DNA of 54,279 nucleotides from Verrucomicrobiota bacterium (GCA_029556615.1 JAKQDD010000074.1:1-54279), one strand, 5' to 3'. Numbered from the stretch's first letter, positions 36,773 through 45,399 are shown. The notes: generated by a model not told the origin, from the sequence alone. Translations and numbers: made by a program.

Positions 36773-37897
36773 TCACTCAGTCGGCGCGCCTGGCAATCCG
36801 GGCATTTGGCCGATACCGGGCGGGCTGGGAGGGAAACTCATACCCTGGCGGCGCGCAATCTCCTCCTGAGCACGCATCATGAGCGCCTGTTGATCAGGAG
36901 GCACAACTGCCTCGGCAGGCGAGCCCGAACTACCCACCTGATAGACGCCGGGGGTACCGCCGCTCGATCGAATCGATGCGGACGTACCCCCGAGGCGGGT
37001 CGGACGGACGGGGATATTGCGGAGACCGCTGCTGCCGGTGACGCTGGGGATCGTCCCGGGTGTCCCGATGGGCGTGACGGTTGTCCTCGCAGCCGGTTGT
37101 CTTACCGTGGGCGGGGGCACACCAGCAATTGCCGGTGCGGTCCTGCCCGGGGTGCCGGCTGCGGCCGGTGCCGCGGCAGGCGCAACCGGCGGCTTTAGAC
37201 CGTTGTCAACGAAGTTCAATGTCAGTTCCTTGCCTCCGTAGACGACCTTGACGCTGGGGTTGGTCCCTCGCTCGTCGATATGGAGCACCTCGAGGTTGGT
37301 AATGTTACCGTCCTTTTCGCCCTCCTTCACCAACTCGGAGTTCAATTGCGGCTTGCCGGGCTCTTGCAGGACGAAAAGGGCGTGTTTGGCTCCCAGCAAC
37401 GTAATGACCCCAGTGAGTTTGAGCGCGGACGGCTGAACATTGATCTGGTTGGTCGGCTCCGGGATAGGGGCCGGCGGCGGTATCGGTCTAAGCCCGAATG
37501 CGTTGCGAGCGGTGATGATGCGTTCGTACGGATAGTCCGCTTTGCTCGGGGCGGCCGAAGGCGCCTCACCGTTGCCGGGCTCGGGACCGCTTTCATCCTG
37601 GTCCGCAGCCGTCCCATCCGCCTCACTGCCCGCAGCGGCACCGGGACCATCCCCGGGACCTGGCGGGGGCGGAATCTCAGTCTCCTCACCCACCTGTCCC
37701 TGCTCAGGGGCTGGAGTCTCATCCTCCGCCAGCGCAATGTCCGCCGGTTTCGGCGAAGGTTGTCGCACTTCACGGGGCGGGGACACAGGAACTGCAGGAG
37801 GAGGGGGCGGAGGACCCGCCGCCCACGCGGCGAGTTCAGCCACTCCCAAAGCCCAAGCGGTTGCCACAAGCCATCCCATGGCTACAGCGTAACGCAT
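36773..37897 (-). CDS. PilP/GspC-like secretion or pilus assembly protein
   Basis: This 374-aa protein starts at 37897 (MRYAVAMGWLVATAWALG), a signal peptide or single membrane anchor; the internal ATG at 37879 is an alternative. Residues of about 25-115 are a Pro/Glu/Ala-rich linker. Residues of about 118-235 form the only folded-looking domain: YERIITARNAFGLRPIPPP, then LKLTGVITLLGAKHALFVLQ, and VVYGGKELTLNFVDNG. The pattern RN-x-FGL, an L-x-G strand, a barrel and a final strand resembles the GspC homology region and PilP, which link inner-membrane pilus or type II secretion machinery to the secretin. The tail is Ala/Pro/Gly-rich and low complexity. No other pilus or secretion gene is nearby. 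It is divergent from the radical SAM/terpenoid operon. The assignment is by pattern only. Confidence 0.6.
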   Translation of the reverse strand: MRYAVAMGWLVATAWALGVAELAAWAAGPPPPPPAVPVSPPREVRQPSPKPADIALAEDETPAPEQGQVGEETEIPPPPGPGDGPGAAAGSEADGTAADQDESGPEPGNGEAPSAAPSKADYPYERIITARNAFGLRPIPPPAPIPEPTNQINVQPSALKLTGVITLLGAKHALFVLQEPGKPQLNSELVKEGEKDGNITNLEVLHIDERGTNPSVKVVYGGKELTLNFVDNGLKPPVAPAAAPAAAGTPGRTAPAIAGVPPPTVRQPAARTTVTPIGTPGTIPSVTGSSGLRNIPVRPTRLGGTSASIRSSGGTPGVYQVGSSGSPAEAVVPPDQQALMMRAQEEIARRQGMSFPPSPPGIGQMPGLPGAPTE

Positions 37898-38042
37898 CGC
37901 AGGATCGAACACCAAGAAAAAGGAATGGTTGCACACGCCCGGAAGGCTTGCCATCGGCATCTCTTGATGCCACTTTCCAGGGGATGCTGGTTGAGATGAC
38001 CAAACACCCCCGGGTTCCTGGAATGGGGAGAACGAGGAGACT
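37898..38042. promoter_or_regulatory. Divergent region and ribosome binding site for the terpenoid operon
   Basis: This 145-bp gap separates the PilP-like gene from the five-gene operon and must hold the operon promoter. GAGGAG at 38034-38039, 3-8 bases before the GTG at 38043, acts as Shine-Dalgarno and decides the first gene's start. No confident -35/-10 pair is visible. Confidence 0.45.
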
Positions 38043-39002
38043 GTGAGCGACACGGCGCCATATGTCCTTTTCTGTAGTTGCGAGAACGCCCGGGTGATTC
38101 CGCCGGCCACGAAAGAGGCTGTCCAGAAGGCACTTGCCGAGGCCGACCTCGCCTTCGAGACCGTCCCCGATCTTTGCGACCTCGCCGCTCGTCGCGATCC
38201 GGAACTCCAGCGTCTCGCGCGGATCACCCCCCTCCGGATCGCCGCGTGCTCCCCGCGCGCGGTGAAATGGCTTTTCGCAGCCGCCGGCGCGCGACTGACC
38301 GAAACCGCCTGCGAGGTCCTCAACCTGAGAACACTGCCCGCGGCCGACGCCGCCGCCCGCCTCTGCGCCACGACCCTCGCTCCCAACTTGCCCGGCACTC
38401 CCGACCCAATCAACCAGCCGGACCAGGGCAAACCCCAACCGGCGACCGTTGCCCATCCTCCCCCGGCGTCGTGGATCCCCTGGTTCCCCGTCATCGATTA
38501 CGATCGGTGCGTCAATTGCCTCCAGTGCCTCGGCTTCTGCCTCTTCGGCGTCTACGGCGTCGATGAGCAGGGACACGTCCGCGTTCAACAACCGGACCAC
38601 TGCAAGACCTTGTGCCCGGCTTGCGCGCGTGTTTGTCCCGAGGCCGCGATCCTGTTTCCCAAGCACAGCGCCGCGGCCATCAACGGCGATCCCGTCGAGG
38701 GACAACCCTCGCAGCCGGAGACGATGCAGGTCGACCTTCATTCTCTGTTGCAGGGTGACATTCACGGCCTGCTGAGAAACAGGGGGGAACGCGCCCGGAC
38801 CCGATTCGCCGGGGACCGCGATGCGGATCAGGCCCTGAGCGAGCGACGCCGGTGCCTGCGGCAGTTCGGCGGGCTTGCGGCGGACCTTCCCCCGGAGGTG
38901 CTTCGCGACCTGCCGACGCCGGAGGAGATCGCCCGAAAGTCCGCGGAGGCGGCCGCGCGCGTGGCTGCCGCACGGAAACGGCCCGCGCCACCCCCGACCT
39001 GA
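38043..39002 (+). CDS. 2[4Fe-4S] ferredoxin-like protein, first gene of the terpenoid operon
   Basis: This 319-aa protein has a GTG start supported by GAGGAG. The N-terminus (YVLFCSCENARVIPPATKEA) looks like a small Cys-containing alpha/beta domain of the kind seen in heterodisulfide-reductase-linked iron-sulfur proteins. Two 4Fe-4S motifs follow at about residues 155-200: CVNCLQCLGFC (CX2CX2CX3C) and CKTLCPACARVCPEA (CX3CX2CX3CP). The remaining roughly 110 residues are hydrophilic and Arg-rich with no recognised fold. It probably delivers electrons to the radical SAM enzyme encoded one base downstream, or to the DUF116 domain. It is cytoplasmic. The specific partner is inference from operon structure. 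Confidence 0.8.
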   Translation: MSDTAPYVLFCSCENARVIPPATKEAVQKALAEADLAFETVPDLCDLAARRDPELQRLARITPLRIAACSPRAVKWLFAAAGARLTETACEVLNLRTLPAADAAARLCATTLAPNLPGTPDPINQPDQGKPQPATVAHPPPASWIPWFPVIDYDRCVNCLQCLGFCLFGVYGVDEQGHVRVQQPDHCKTLCPACARVCPEAAILFPKHSAAAINGDPVEGQPSQPETMQVDLHSLLQGDIHGLLRNRGERARTRFAGDRDADQALSERRRCLRQFGGLAADLPPEVLRDLPTPEEIARKSAEAAARVAAARKRPAPPPT

Positions 39003-39003
39003 C

Positions 39004-40272
39004 ATGGTCCTCCGACTCCTCTTCCGCACGGTTCGGACGGTCGATCGGCGCTGTCTTGCCCGTTTCTGTTGGAACTTCGGCGTCAAAGGCGTGGTCGCGA
39101 TCGAGCGCTTCAAGCGGCGCCTGAAGCGCGGGGAGCACTTCCCCCCCTTCCTGCACCTGTCGATCACGAACGCCTGCAATCTGCGCTGCCAAGGTTGCTG
39201 GGTGGACGTAACCGCGCCGGTCCACGCGATCGAGGCCGCGACGCTGGATCGGCTCATTCGCCAGGCCAAGACCCAGGGGAACGTGTTCTTCGGGATCCTG
39301 GGCGGCGAACCCTTCATGCACCCCGGGCTCTACGATCTGCTGGCTGCGCACCCGGACTGCTATTTTCAGATCTTCACCAACGGCCAGTTCCTGACCGAGT
39401 CAACCGCCGGTCGGCTCCGCCAGCTGGCCAACGCCACGCCGCTCATCAGCATTGAAGGCCTCGAAGGGGTCAGCGATGAACGCCGCGGCGGCCGCGAAGT
39501 GTACCAACGCACCCTGCGCGGCCTGGACCATGCCCTCGCCGCCGGCCTGCTCACCGGGGTCGCCACCAGCGTCTGCCAGTCTAACTTCGACGACCTGCTA
39601 TCCGAGTCCTGGCTTGACCGACTCATCCAGCGCGGCGTTCATTACGTCTGGTATCACACGTACCGGCCCGTCGGCCCGGTGATGCGGCCCGAGCTCGCTC
39701 TCCGCCCCGATCAGCTCGTCGCCATGCGCCGCTTCGTCGCCCGGATGCGAGCGCGAAAGGCCATCGCGATCGTCGATGCCTACAACGATGCCGACGGCCA
39801 TGCCCTCTGCCCCATGGTCACCGGCATCTGCCAACACATCGGCCCCTATGGCGACATCGAGCCCTGCCCGGTCCTCCAGTTCGCCGTCGAGCGCATCGAG
39901 GATCCCCGGGGCATCGTCGAGACCATCCGTTCGAGTGCGTTCCTTCGGGATTTCCGCGAACAATCAGCCGCGATCACCCGCGGCTGCATCCTGCTCGAAC
40001 GACCCGATGTCGTCCGCGACCTGGTCCAGCGCCATGGGGCCCGCGACACCACTCTCCGCCGCACCGCCCTCGCCGAGCTCGATGCCATGACCCCGCGCTA
40101 CAGTCAGTGGCTCCCCGGCCAGGAAGTCCCCGAGGCCCACTGGGCCTACCGGATCGCCAAGCGGTTCTGGTTCTCCGACTTCAAGGCTTACCGGCGTCTC
40201 GGAGCCGATGCCCGGGCTCGGGCGATCGCGCTCCAACAACAGCTCGGCACCTCACCCCAGGCCACACCGTGA
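39004..40272 (+). CDS. Radical SAM protein with C-terminal cysteine cluster
   Basis: This 422-aa protein has its ATG one base after the ferredoxin-like stop, so translation is probably coupled; the open frame upstream of that ATG lies inside the previous gene. LHLSITNACNLRCQGCW carries the CX3CX2C motif that binds the SAM-reducing 4Fe-4S cluster (about residues 58-65). FFGILGGEPFMHPGLYDLL is the GGEP motif, and LISIEGLEG the later barrel motif. The C-terminal part holds CPMVTGICQHIGPYGDIEPC and a later RGC, similar to SPASM-type auxiliary cluster ligands. It resembles radical SAM/SPASM enzymes more than HpnH. The likely role is a modification of the lipid or isoprenoid made by the neighbouring genes. 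Its 3' end overlaps the next gene by GTGA. Confidence 0.85.
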   Translation: MVLRLLFRTVRTVDRRCLARFCWNFGVKGVVAIERFKRRLKRGEHFPPFLHLSITNACNLRCQGCWVDVTAPVHAIEAATLDRLIRQAKTQGNVFFGILGGEPFMHPGLYDLLAAHPDCYFQIFTNGQFLTESTAGRLRQLANATPLISIEGLEGVSDERRGGREVYQRTLRGLDHALAAGLLTGVATSVCQSNFDDLLSESWLDRLIQRGVHYVWYHTYRPVGPVMRPELALRPDQLVAMRRFVARMRARKAIAIVDAYNDADGHALCPMVTGICQHIGPYGDIEPCPVLQFAVERIEDPRGIVETIRSSAFLRDFREQSAAITRGCILLERPDVVRDLVQRHGARDTTLRRTALAELDAMTPRYSQWLPGQEVPEAHWAYRIAKRFWFSDFKAYRRLGADARARAIALQQQLGTSPQATP

Positions 40273-42032
40273 CGCCCTCGCCCAACCCAACCAAGCTCGA
40301 TGCCGCTGCCCGGTTGCCCCGGCCAACTCCGGTCCAGACCTGGCGCCCTCCAAGCCCCAAGTTCCCACCCACCCCCGCGCAACGGTCCCAAGTCCTTCAG
40401 GCCGTCCGTCATTACGTCGCCGAGTTCAATCCCGTCGCCCCCCTGTCCCTCCCTGAACTCAAAACCCACGCCGCCCGTGTCGTCGCCAGCCTGCAGTGTC
40501 CAAGCGCCTACTCGGATTTCATCAGCGTCCTGATCAACAACGAGAGCTGGCGCGAGCAGCTCGCCGCGGTCCCCTACCATCGCCGGTTGCTCCTGCTCCC
40601 CAAATGCCTCCGTGTCGAAGACCAGTGCCCGGCTTCGTTCGATGACTTCGGCCTCGTTTGCAAGCAGTGCGGACGCTGTCCTCTCCAGGAACTCATCGGC
40701 GGCGCCGAGAAACTCGGATACGCCGTCCTCGTCGCCGAAGGTTCTGCCGTCGTCATGAGCCTGCTCCAGTCGGGCCGCATCGACGCCGTCATCGGTGTCA
40801 GCTGCCTCAGCGTCCTCGAGAAGGCCTTCCCCCACATGCAGGCCGCCGCTGTCCCCGGCGCGGCCATTCCCCTGCTCCAGGGCGACTGCCACGACACCAA
40901 CGTCGACCTCGACTGGGTCTGGGAGTACATTTATCTGACCGCCGATGACCAGACACGCCGCCTGGATCTCAGCCATCTTCGGCAACAGATCGAAGGGTGG
41001 TTCACCGCCCCTTCCCTCGAAAACCTCATGGGCCCTGCCGAAGACCAGACCGAACTGCTCGCCCGCGAATGGCTCATGCGCGCCGGGAAACGCTGGCGGC
41101 CGCTCCTCACCGCCGCCGTCTTCCAGGCAACCCACCCCCACGACCTCGAACTGCCCACCGACCTCAAACGCGTCGCCCTGGCCATCGAGTGCTTCCATAA
41201 AGCCTCCCTCATCCACGATGACATCGAAGACGGCGATGCGCTGCGGTACCACCAGAGCACACTCCACGCCGAACACGGCATCCCCGTGGCGCTGAACGTG
41301 GGCGACTTCCTCATCGGCGAGGGCTACCGCCTCCTGGCCAACGTCAGCTCGCCGCCCGAGATCCGCGCCGCCATGACCGCCGCCGCCGCCGCCGGCCATC
41401 GCGAGCTCTGCCGCGGACAAGGCGCCGAACTCCTCTGGACCCGCAACCCCGTGCCCCTCTCCCCACTGCAAGTCATCGAGATCTTCCGCCGCAAAACCGC
41501 GCCCGCATTCGAAGTCGCGCTCCACCTCGGCGCCCTCTACACCGGAACGCATCCCGACTGTGCCGAAGTCCTGCAATCCTACAGTCGCGCCCTGGGCATC
41601 GCCTTCCAGATCCGCGACGACCTCGAAGACCTCCACGCTGACGCCCCCGCCAACGACATCGACGGCCGCCGCCCCAGCCTTCTGCTCGCCGTCGCCTTCG
41701 AACGCGCCCTGGGCGAGGATCGCGAGTTCCTTGAACAACTCTGGCGCCGGCAAAGCCCCCCGTCCGCCGCAAAGGTCGAAAGTCTCTGCCGTAAACTTGA
41801 GGCCGACCTCCGCTGCCGACAATTCCTCGAAAGCTACAAGGACCAAGCCCTACGCTCGCTCGTCGCCCTCGAAAACCCCAGCCTCAAGGGACTTCTCCGG
41901 CGGGTCGCCAGCCGCATCTTCGATGATCTCCACATCCAAGGCTGGTGCCGGGAGCAGCAACAGGCTCAGCGCGCCCAACCCGTGCCCGCCCCGGATCCCC
42001 TCCCTCCGCCAGCCAACCCGCCCACGGCTTGA
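40269..42032 (+). CDS. DUF116 domain fused to polyprenyl diphosphate synthase
   Basis: This 587-aa protein starts at a GTG inside the stop of the radical SAM gene (GTGA). Residues of about 1-230 form a DUF116 domain: LLLLPKCLRVEDQCPASFDD, then CKQCGRCPLQEL, then VIGVSCLSVLEKAF and a conserved GDCHDT. The cysteines suggest an iron-sulfur or metal site. Residues of about 250-570 are a trans-isoprenyl diphosphate synthase: GKRWRPLLTAAVF, first Asp-rich motif LIHDDIEDGD, GDFLIGEG, and second Asp-rich motif QIRDDLEDL. Both catalytic motifs are intact, so the synthase half should condense IPP with allylic diphosphates in the cytoplasm. The acidic motifs do not settle product length. The function of DUF116 is unknown. 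A fusion of these two domains is unusual to my knowledge. It lies upstream of a terpene cyclase, its likely consumer. Confidence 0.85.
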   Translation: MTPSPNPTKLDAAARLPRPTPVQTWRPPSPKFPPTPAQRSQVLQAVRHYVAEFNPVAPLSLPELKTHAARVVASLQCPSAYSDFISVLINNESWREQLAAVPYHRRLLLLPKCLRVEDQCPASFDDFGLVCKQCGRCPLQELIGGAEKLGYAVLVAEGSAVVMSLLQSGRIDAVIGVSCLSVLEKAFPHMQAAAVPGAAIPLLQGDCHDTNVDLDWVWEYIYLTADDQTRRLDLSHLRQQIEGWFTAPSLENLMGPAEDQTELLAREWLMRAGKRWRPLLTAAVFQATHPHDLELPTDLKRVALAIECFHKASLIHDDIEDGDALRYHQSTLHAEHGIPVALNVGDFLIGEGYRLLANVSSPPEIRAAMTAAAAAGHRELCRGQGAELLWTRNPVPLSPLQVIEIFRRKTAPAFEVALHLGALYTGTHPDCAEVLQSYSRALGIAFQIRDDLEDLHADAPANDIDGRRPSLLLAVAFERALGEDREFLEQLWRRQSPPSAAKVESLCRKLEADLRCRQFLESYKDQALRSLVALENPSLKGLLRRVASRIFDDLHIQGWCREQQQAQRAQPVPAPDPLPPPANPPTA

Positions 42033-42046
42033 GCCTCCGCCTCCAG

Positions 42047-42916
42047 ATGATCGAGGTCGCCCGCCGCGCAACCCGGCACCTCGCCGACGCGACCCCCCGC
42101 GTCCGCGAACGCCTGCTCCAACCGATTGCCACGCAAGGCTCCGCCCCCGACCGCAACGGCCACCCCGACCTGTACTACACGCTGTTCGCCCTCGCCAGCC
42201 TCGACGCGCTCGATGCGCCCTGGCCCCGGGACGCCGTCCGCGCCTTCCTGCTCGGCTTCGAACAGGGATCTCACCTGGACTTCATTCACGTGGGCGCCCT
42301 CGCCCGCTGCTGGGCCCTCGTGGGCAAGGATACCATGCCGCCCAGCCTTGCCCCGGCGCTTCTCGACCGGATCGAGAGCTTCCGTAAACCCGACGGCGGC
42401 TACGACGGCGACCCGACCCTCAACCACGGCACCGCCTACGGCGCCTTCGTGGCCCTCGGCGCCTGCCAGGACCTGGACCATTCCCCGCCCCGACTGCTCG
42501 ATCTCGGCCGGTCTCTCCACTCCCTCCGCTCCCGCGATGGCGCCTGGAACAATTTCCCCAATGCCCCCGCCGGGGCCACCAACGCCACCGCCGGCGCCGT
42601 CGTGCTCCTCCAACATATCGGCCTTCACCCTGGACCCGGCATCGGCGACTGGCTCCTCGCTCAGGCCCATCCCCAGGGCGGCTTCCTCCCAGTCCCCGGC
42701 GCTCCCATCCCCGATCTCCTCTCCACCGCCACCGCCCTTCACGCCCTAGCCGCCCTCGGCCGCCGCTTGCCCAACCGCCTGCACGAACCGTGCCTCGACT
42801 TCCTCGATTCCCTCTGGTCCGGTGAAGGCGGCTTCCATGGGCACTGGGCGGATGATCACCTCGACGCGGAATACACGTTTTACGGCCTGCTCGCCCTGGG
42901 CCATTTGACCGCATGA
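42047..42916 (+). CDS. Prenyltransferase/squalene-oxidase repeat protein
   Basis: This protein has 289 aa from the ATG at 42047. A TTG at 42029 overlapping the previous stop (TTGA) would continue the operon's coupled-start pattern and add six residues. The sequence has alpha/alpha-barrel repeats typical of prenyltransferases and class II terpene cyclases: LYYTLFALASLDALDAPWPR, FRKPDGGYDGDPTLNHGTAY, LRSRDGAWNNFPNAPAGATN, and SGEGGFHGHWADDHLDAEYT followed by FYGLLALGHL. It is about half the length of a full cyclase and has no DxDD motif. It could be a stand-alone barrel subunit that pairs with the cyclase next door, or a protein with a related but separate substrate-binding role. It overlaps that cyclase by ATGA. 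Confidence 0.75.
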   Translation: MIEVARRATRHLADATPRVRERLLQPIATQGSAPDRNGHPDLYYTLFALASLDALDAPWPRDAVRAFLLGFEQGSHLDFIHVGALARCWALVGKDTMPPSLAPALLDRIESFRKPDGGYDGDPTLNHGTAYGAFVALGACQDLDHSPPRLLDLGRSLHSLRSRDGAWNNFPNAPAGATNATAGAVVLLQHIGLHPGPGIGDWLLAQAHPQGGFLPVPGAPIPDLLSTATALHALAALGRRLPNRLHEPCLDFLDSLWSGEGGFHGHWADDHLDAEYTFYGLLALGHLTA

Positions 42917-44712
42917 CTGCCGGTCTCCTGCAGCGCGTCGAGAGGGTTCACGCGAGCCTCGCCGGCACCTTGCTCGCAGAACTCGACGCCCATGGCCACT
43001 GGACCGGCGCGCTGAGCTCGAGCGCGCTCTCGACGGCCACCGCCGTGACCGCTCTCTGCGCCGCTGATCCCCAGACTCATGTGACGCTGATCCATCAAGG
43101 TCTCCGGTGGCTCTCTGATCATGCCAACCCGGACGGTGGTTGGGGCGATACCCCGCGCAGTGCCAGCAACCTCAGCACCACCGCCCTCGCCTGGGCCGCC
43201 TTCGGCATCGCAGGCGCCGATGCCCTTTTCTCCCCGACCGTCTGCGCCGCAACCGGTTACCTCGAATCCCAGGCGGGATCCCTGGACCACCTCGTTCCCG
43301 CCATCGAACGACGCTATGGCAAGGATCGCACGTTCAGCGTCCCGATCACCATGGCCCTGGCGCTTAGCGGACGGCTCGGACCCAACGGCTGGCGCCGCGT
43401 ACGCCCCCTGCCCTTCGAACTCGCACTCGTGCCGCAACGCCTGATGGGCGTACTCCGCCTGCCCGTCGTCAGCTACGCCCTCCCCGCCCTCATCGCCATC
43501 GGACAGGTCATTCATCATCACGCCCCCCGCCCCCACCCGCTCCGCACCCTCGCACGACAACCGGCCCTCGCACAGCTCGCACGTCTCCAGCCCGCCAATG
43601 GCGGCTTCCTCGAAGCCACTCCCTTGACCAGCTTCGTCACGATGAGCCTCGCCGGCATGGGCCTGGCCCACCATGTCGTCGCCCAACGCGGCCTGGCTTT
43701 CCTCAAGGCAGGCGTGCGCGCCGACGGCAGTTGGCCGATCGACACGAACCTGGCCACTTGGCTCACCACCCTCGCCGTCAAGGCCCTCAGCCTGCACCAC
43801 AACCCCCTCACCTCTGACCAGCGCCGCATCCTCGCGTCCTGGATCCTCGGTCAACAGCATCGAATCCGCCACCCCTTCACCGGTGCCGCCCCGGGCGGTT
43901 GGGCCTGGACCGATCTGCCCGGCGGCGTTCCCGATGCCGACGACACCGCCGGCGCCCTCCTGGCACTGCCTCATCTCGCACCGATCACCCCGGAAACCGT
44001 CGGCGCCGCCACCGCCGGCGTCACGTGGCTCCTCGGCGTCCAAAACGCCGACGGCGGCATTCCCACCTTCTGCCGTGGCTGGGGAACGCTCCCTTTCGAT
44101 CGCAGCACACCCGACCTCACCGCCCACGCACTTCGAGCGTGGGCGACCTGGAAACCGCGACTCGCCCCGGCACTCGGGCGGCGCATCCACCGCGCAACCC
44201 ATCGCGCGATGCGATACCTGGCCTCGAGCCAGCATCGGGACGGCTCCTGGGTGCCCCTCTGGTTCGGCAACGAACAGGCTCCCCGGCAGGCCAACCCGGT
44301 CCTTGGCACCGCCCTGGTCCTGATCGCACTCAACACACTCGAAACCCTCGGTGCCCCCACCGATTCCACCTCGCGCTCCCGGGCCGCCGAGTTCCTGATC
44401 CGCGCCCAATCGACCCCAGGCCACTGGGGCGGTGACGCCGACGTTCCACCTTCGGTCGAGGAGACCGCCCTCGCCGTCGAGGCGCTGGCAGGCTTCCCAC
44501 AGCACGCTGTCCGCTTCGAGCACGGCGTTGTGGCCCTGTTGGACTTGATCGAGTCCACCCCAGCCCCGCCGCCCGCCCCGATCGGCCTCTACTTCGCCCA
44601 GCTCTGGTACTACGAGAAGCTCTACCCGCTCCTGTTCGCCACGAGCGCCCTGGGGCGCGTCCTGCACTCCGCGACAACCCGCAGCCCCACTGCCCGCCAA
44701 TCGACGCCCTAA
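42913..44712 (+). CDS. Squalene-hopene-cyclase-like class II terpene cyclase
   Basis: This 599-aa protein starts in the preceding stop codon (ATGA). It has the tandem-barrel repeats of class II cyclases, including QW-like motifs (LSDHANPDGGWGD, QNADGGIPTFCRGW, SQHRDGSWVPLWFGN). The catalytic acid motif DxDD is present as Asp341-Ala-Asp-Asp344 in GGVPDADDTAGALL. Length and motif position match squalene-hopene cyclases (about 630 aa, motif near 375). The C-terminus (GLYFAQLWYYEKLYPLLFA) is also like the family. It should protonate and cyclise a polyprenyl substrate at the membrane face. No squalene synthase genes are in the window, and the upstream polyprenyl synthase suggests a different linear substrate. 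It is the last gene of the operon; about 219 bases without a gene follow. Confidence 0.85.
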   Translation: MTAGLLQRVERVHASLAGTLLAELDAHGHWTGALSSSALSTATAVTALCAADPQTHVTLIHQGLRWLSDHANPDGGWGDTPRSASNLSTTALAWAAFGIAGADALFSPTVCAATGYLESQAGSLDHLVPAIERRYGKDRTFSVPITMALALSGRLGPNGWRRVRPLPFELALVPQRLMGVLRLPVVSYALPALIAIGQVIHHHAPRPHPLRTLARQPALAQLARLQPANGGFLEATPLTSFVTMSLAGMGLAHHVVAQRGLAFLKAGVRADGSWPIDTNLATWLTTLAVKALSLHHNPLTSDQRRILASWILGQQHRIRHPFTGAAPGGWAWTDLPGGVPDADDTAGALLALPHLAPITPETVGAATAGVTWLLGVQNADGGIPTFCRGWGTLPFDRSTPDLTAHALRAWATWKPRLAPALGRRIHRATHRAMRYLASSQHRDGSWVPLWFGNEQAPRQANPVLGTALVLIALNTLETLGAPTDSTSRSRAAEFLIRAQSTPGHWGGDADVPPSVEETALAVEALAGFPQHAVRFEHGVVALLDLIESTPAPPPAPIGLYFAQLWYYEKLYPLLFATSALGRVLHSATTRSPTARQSTP

Positions 44713-44931
44713 TCAGGGGGCGACTCTGTACCTGTCCCCCTATCCTCTCGGTCCGTCCTGGTCATCCCGGTCATCCCGTCCTCCCCCCGCCGGACAGGCA
44801 ACGGACCAGGGAGCATCCCCTGTACTCAAGCCTCCGGAATCCTGTCTCGCACCCGCGGACTTTCGGGGCTGCAATTCACACTTGAAATGCTGTGGTGCTT
44901 GGGGCGAAATGCACCCTTCGAAGCGGATGCT

Positions 44932-45399
44932 ATGACGCTTGGCGATATTCTGACACCCGAGACGATCGTCCCCGACCTCAAGGCCACCACCCGATGGGAG
45001 GTCATCGACGAATTGATCGACTGCCTTGTCCAGGCCGGACGAATCGAGGCGAAACACCGCGAGGCCATCACGGCCGTTGTCCGAAAGCGGGAACACTCGA
45101 TGAGTACCGGCATCGGCTTCGGCATCGGCATCCCTCACGCGTCGACCGACCTCATCCACGACGTCGTGGGCGCCTTCGGCCGCTCGCTGAAGGGGGTTGA
45201 TTTCGATGCGTTGGACAACCAGCCGGTCACGCTGGTGATGCTGTTTTTGGTCCCTCAGGGGCAATTCCAAAAGCACCTTCACACCCTCGCGGACATTGCC
45301 AAACTAATGCACCGCAAGGAATTCCGACAGGCGCTCGAAACCGCTCCGGACGCGCCTTCGATGTTCCGCACGATCAAGGATAACTCGGAAGCCAAATGA
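44932..45399 (+). CDS. PTS EIIA-type protein, PtsN-like
   Basis: This protein has 155 aa from the ATG at 44932; an earlier in-frame ATG at 44887 would add 15 residues unlike the family N-terminus (MTLGDILTPETIVPDLKATT). It is a single EIIA mannitol/nitrogen-type domain. The phosphorylated histidine is His69 in GIGFGIGIPHAST, and DNQPVTLVMLFLVPQGQ and HLHTLADIAKLM are further family motifs. Single-domain proteins like this usually regulate rather than transport, taking phosphate from a PTS phosphorelay. No EI, HPr, rpoN or permease gene is nearby, so its partners are elsewhere. It lies 192 bases upstream of argS. Confidence 0.85.
   Translation: MTLGDILTPETIVPDLKATTRWEVIDELIDCLVQAGRIEAKHREAITAVVRKREHSMSTGIGFGIGIPHASTDLIHDVVGAFGRSLKGVDFDALDNQPVTLVMLFLVPQGQFQKHLHTLADIAKLMHRKEFRQALETAPDAPSMFRTIKDNSEAK

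Noticed and set aside
39004..40272. Calling the radical SAM gene hpnH (hopanoid side-chain synthesis)
   Set aside because: The cluster motif is CNLRCQGC and the C-terminal cysteines are SPASM-like, whereas HpnH has a different motif context and no hopanoid operon genes are adjacent.
42913..44712. Naming the cyclase shc
   Set aside because: Motifs fit class II cyclases in general, but the substrate is uncertain and no squalene synthesis genes are present.
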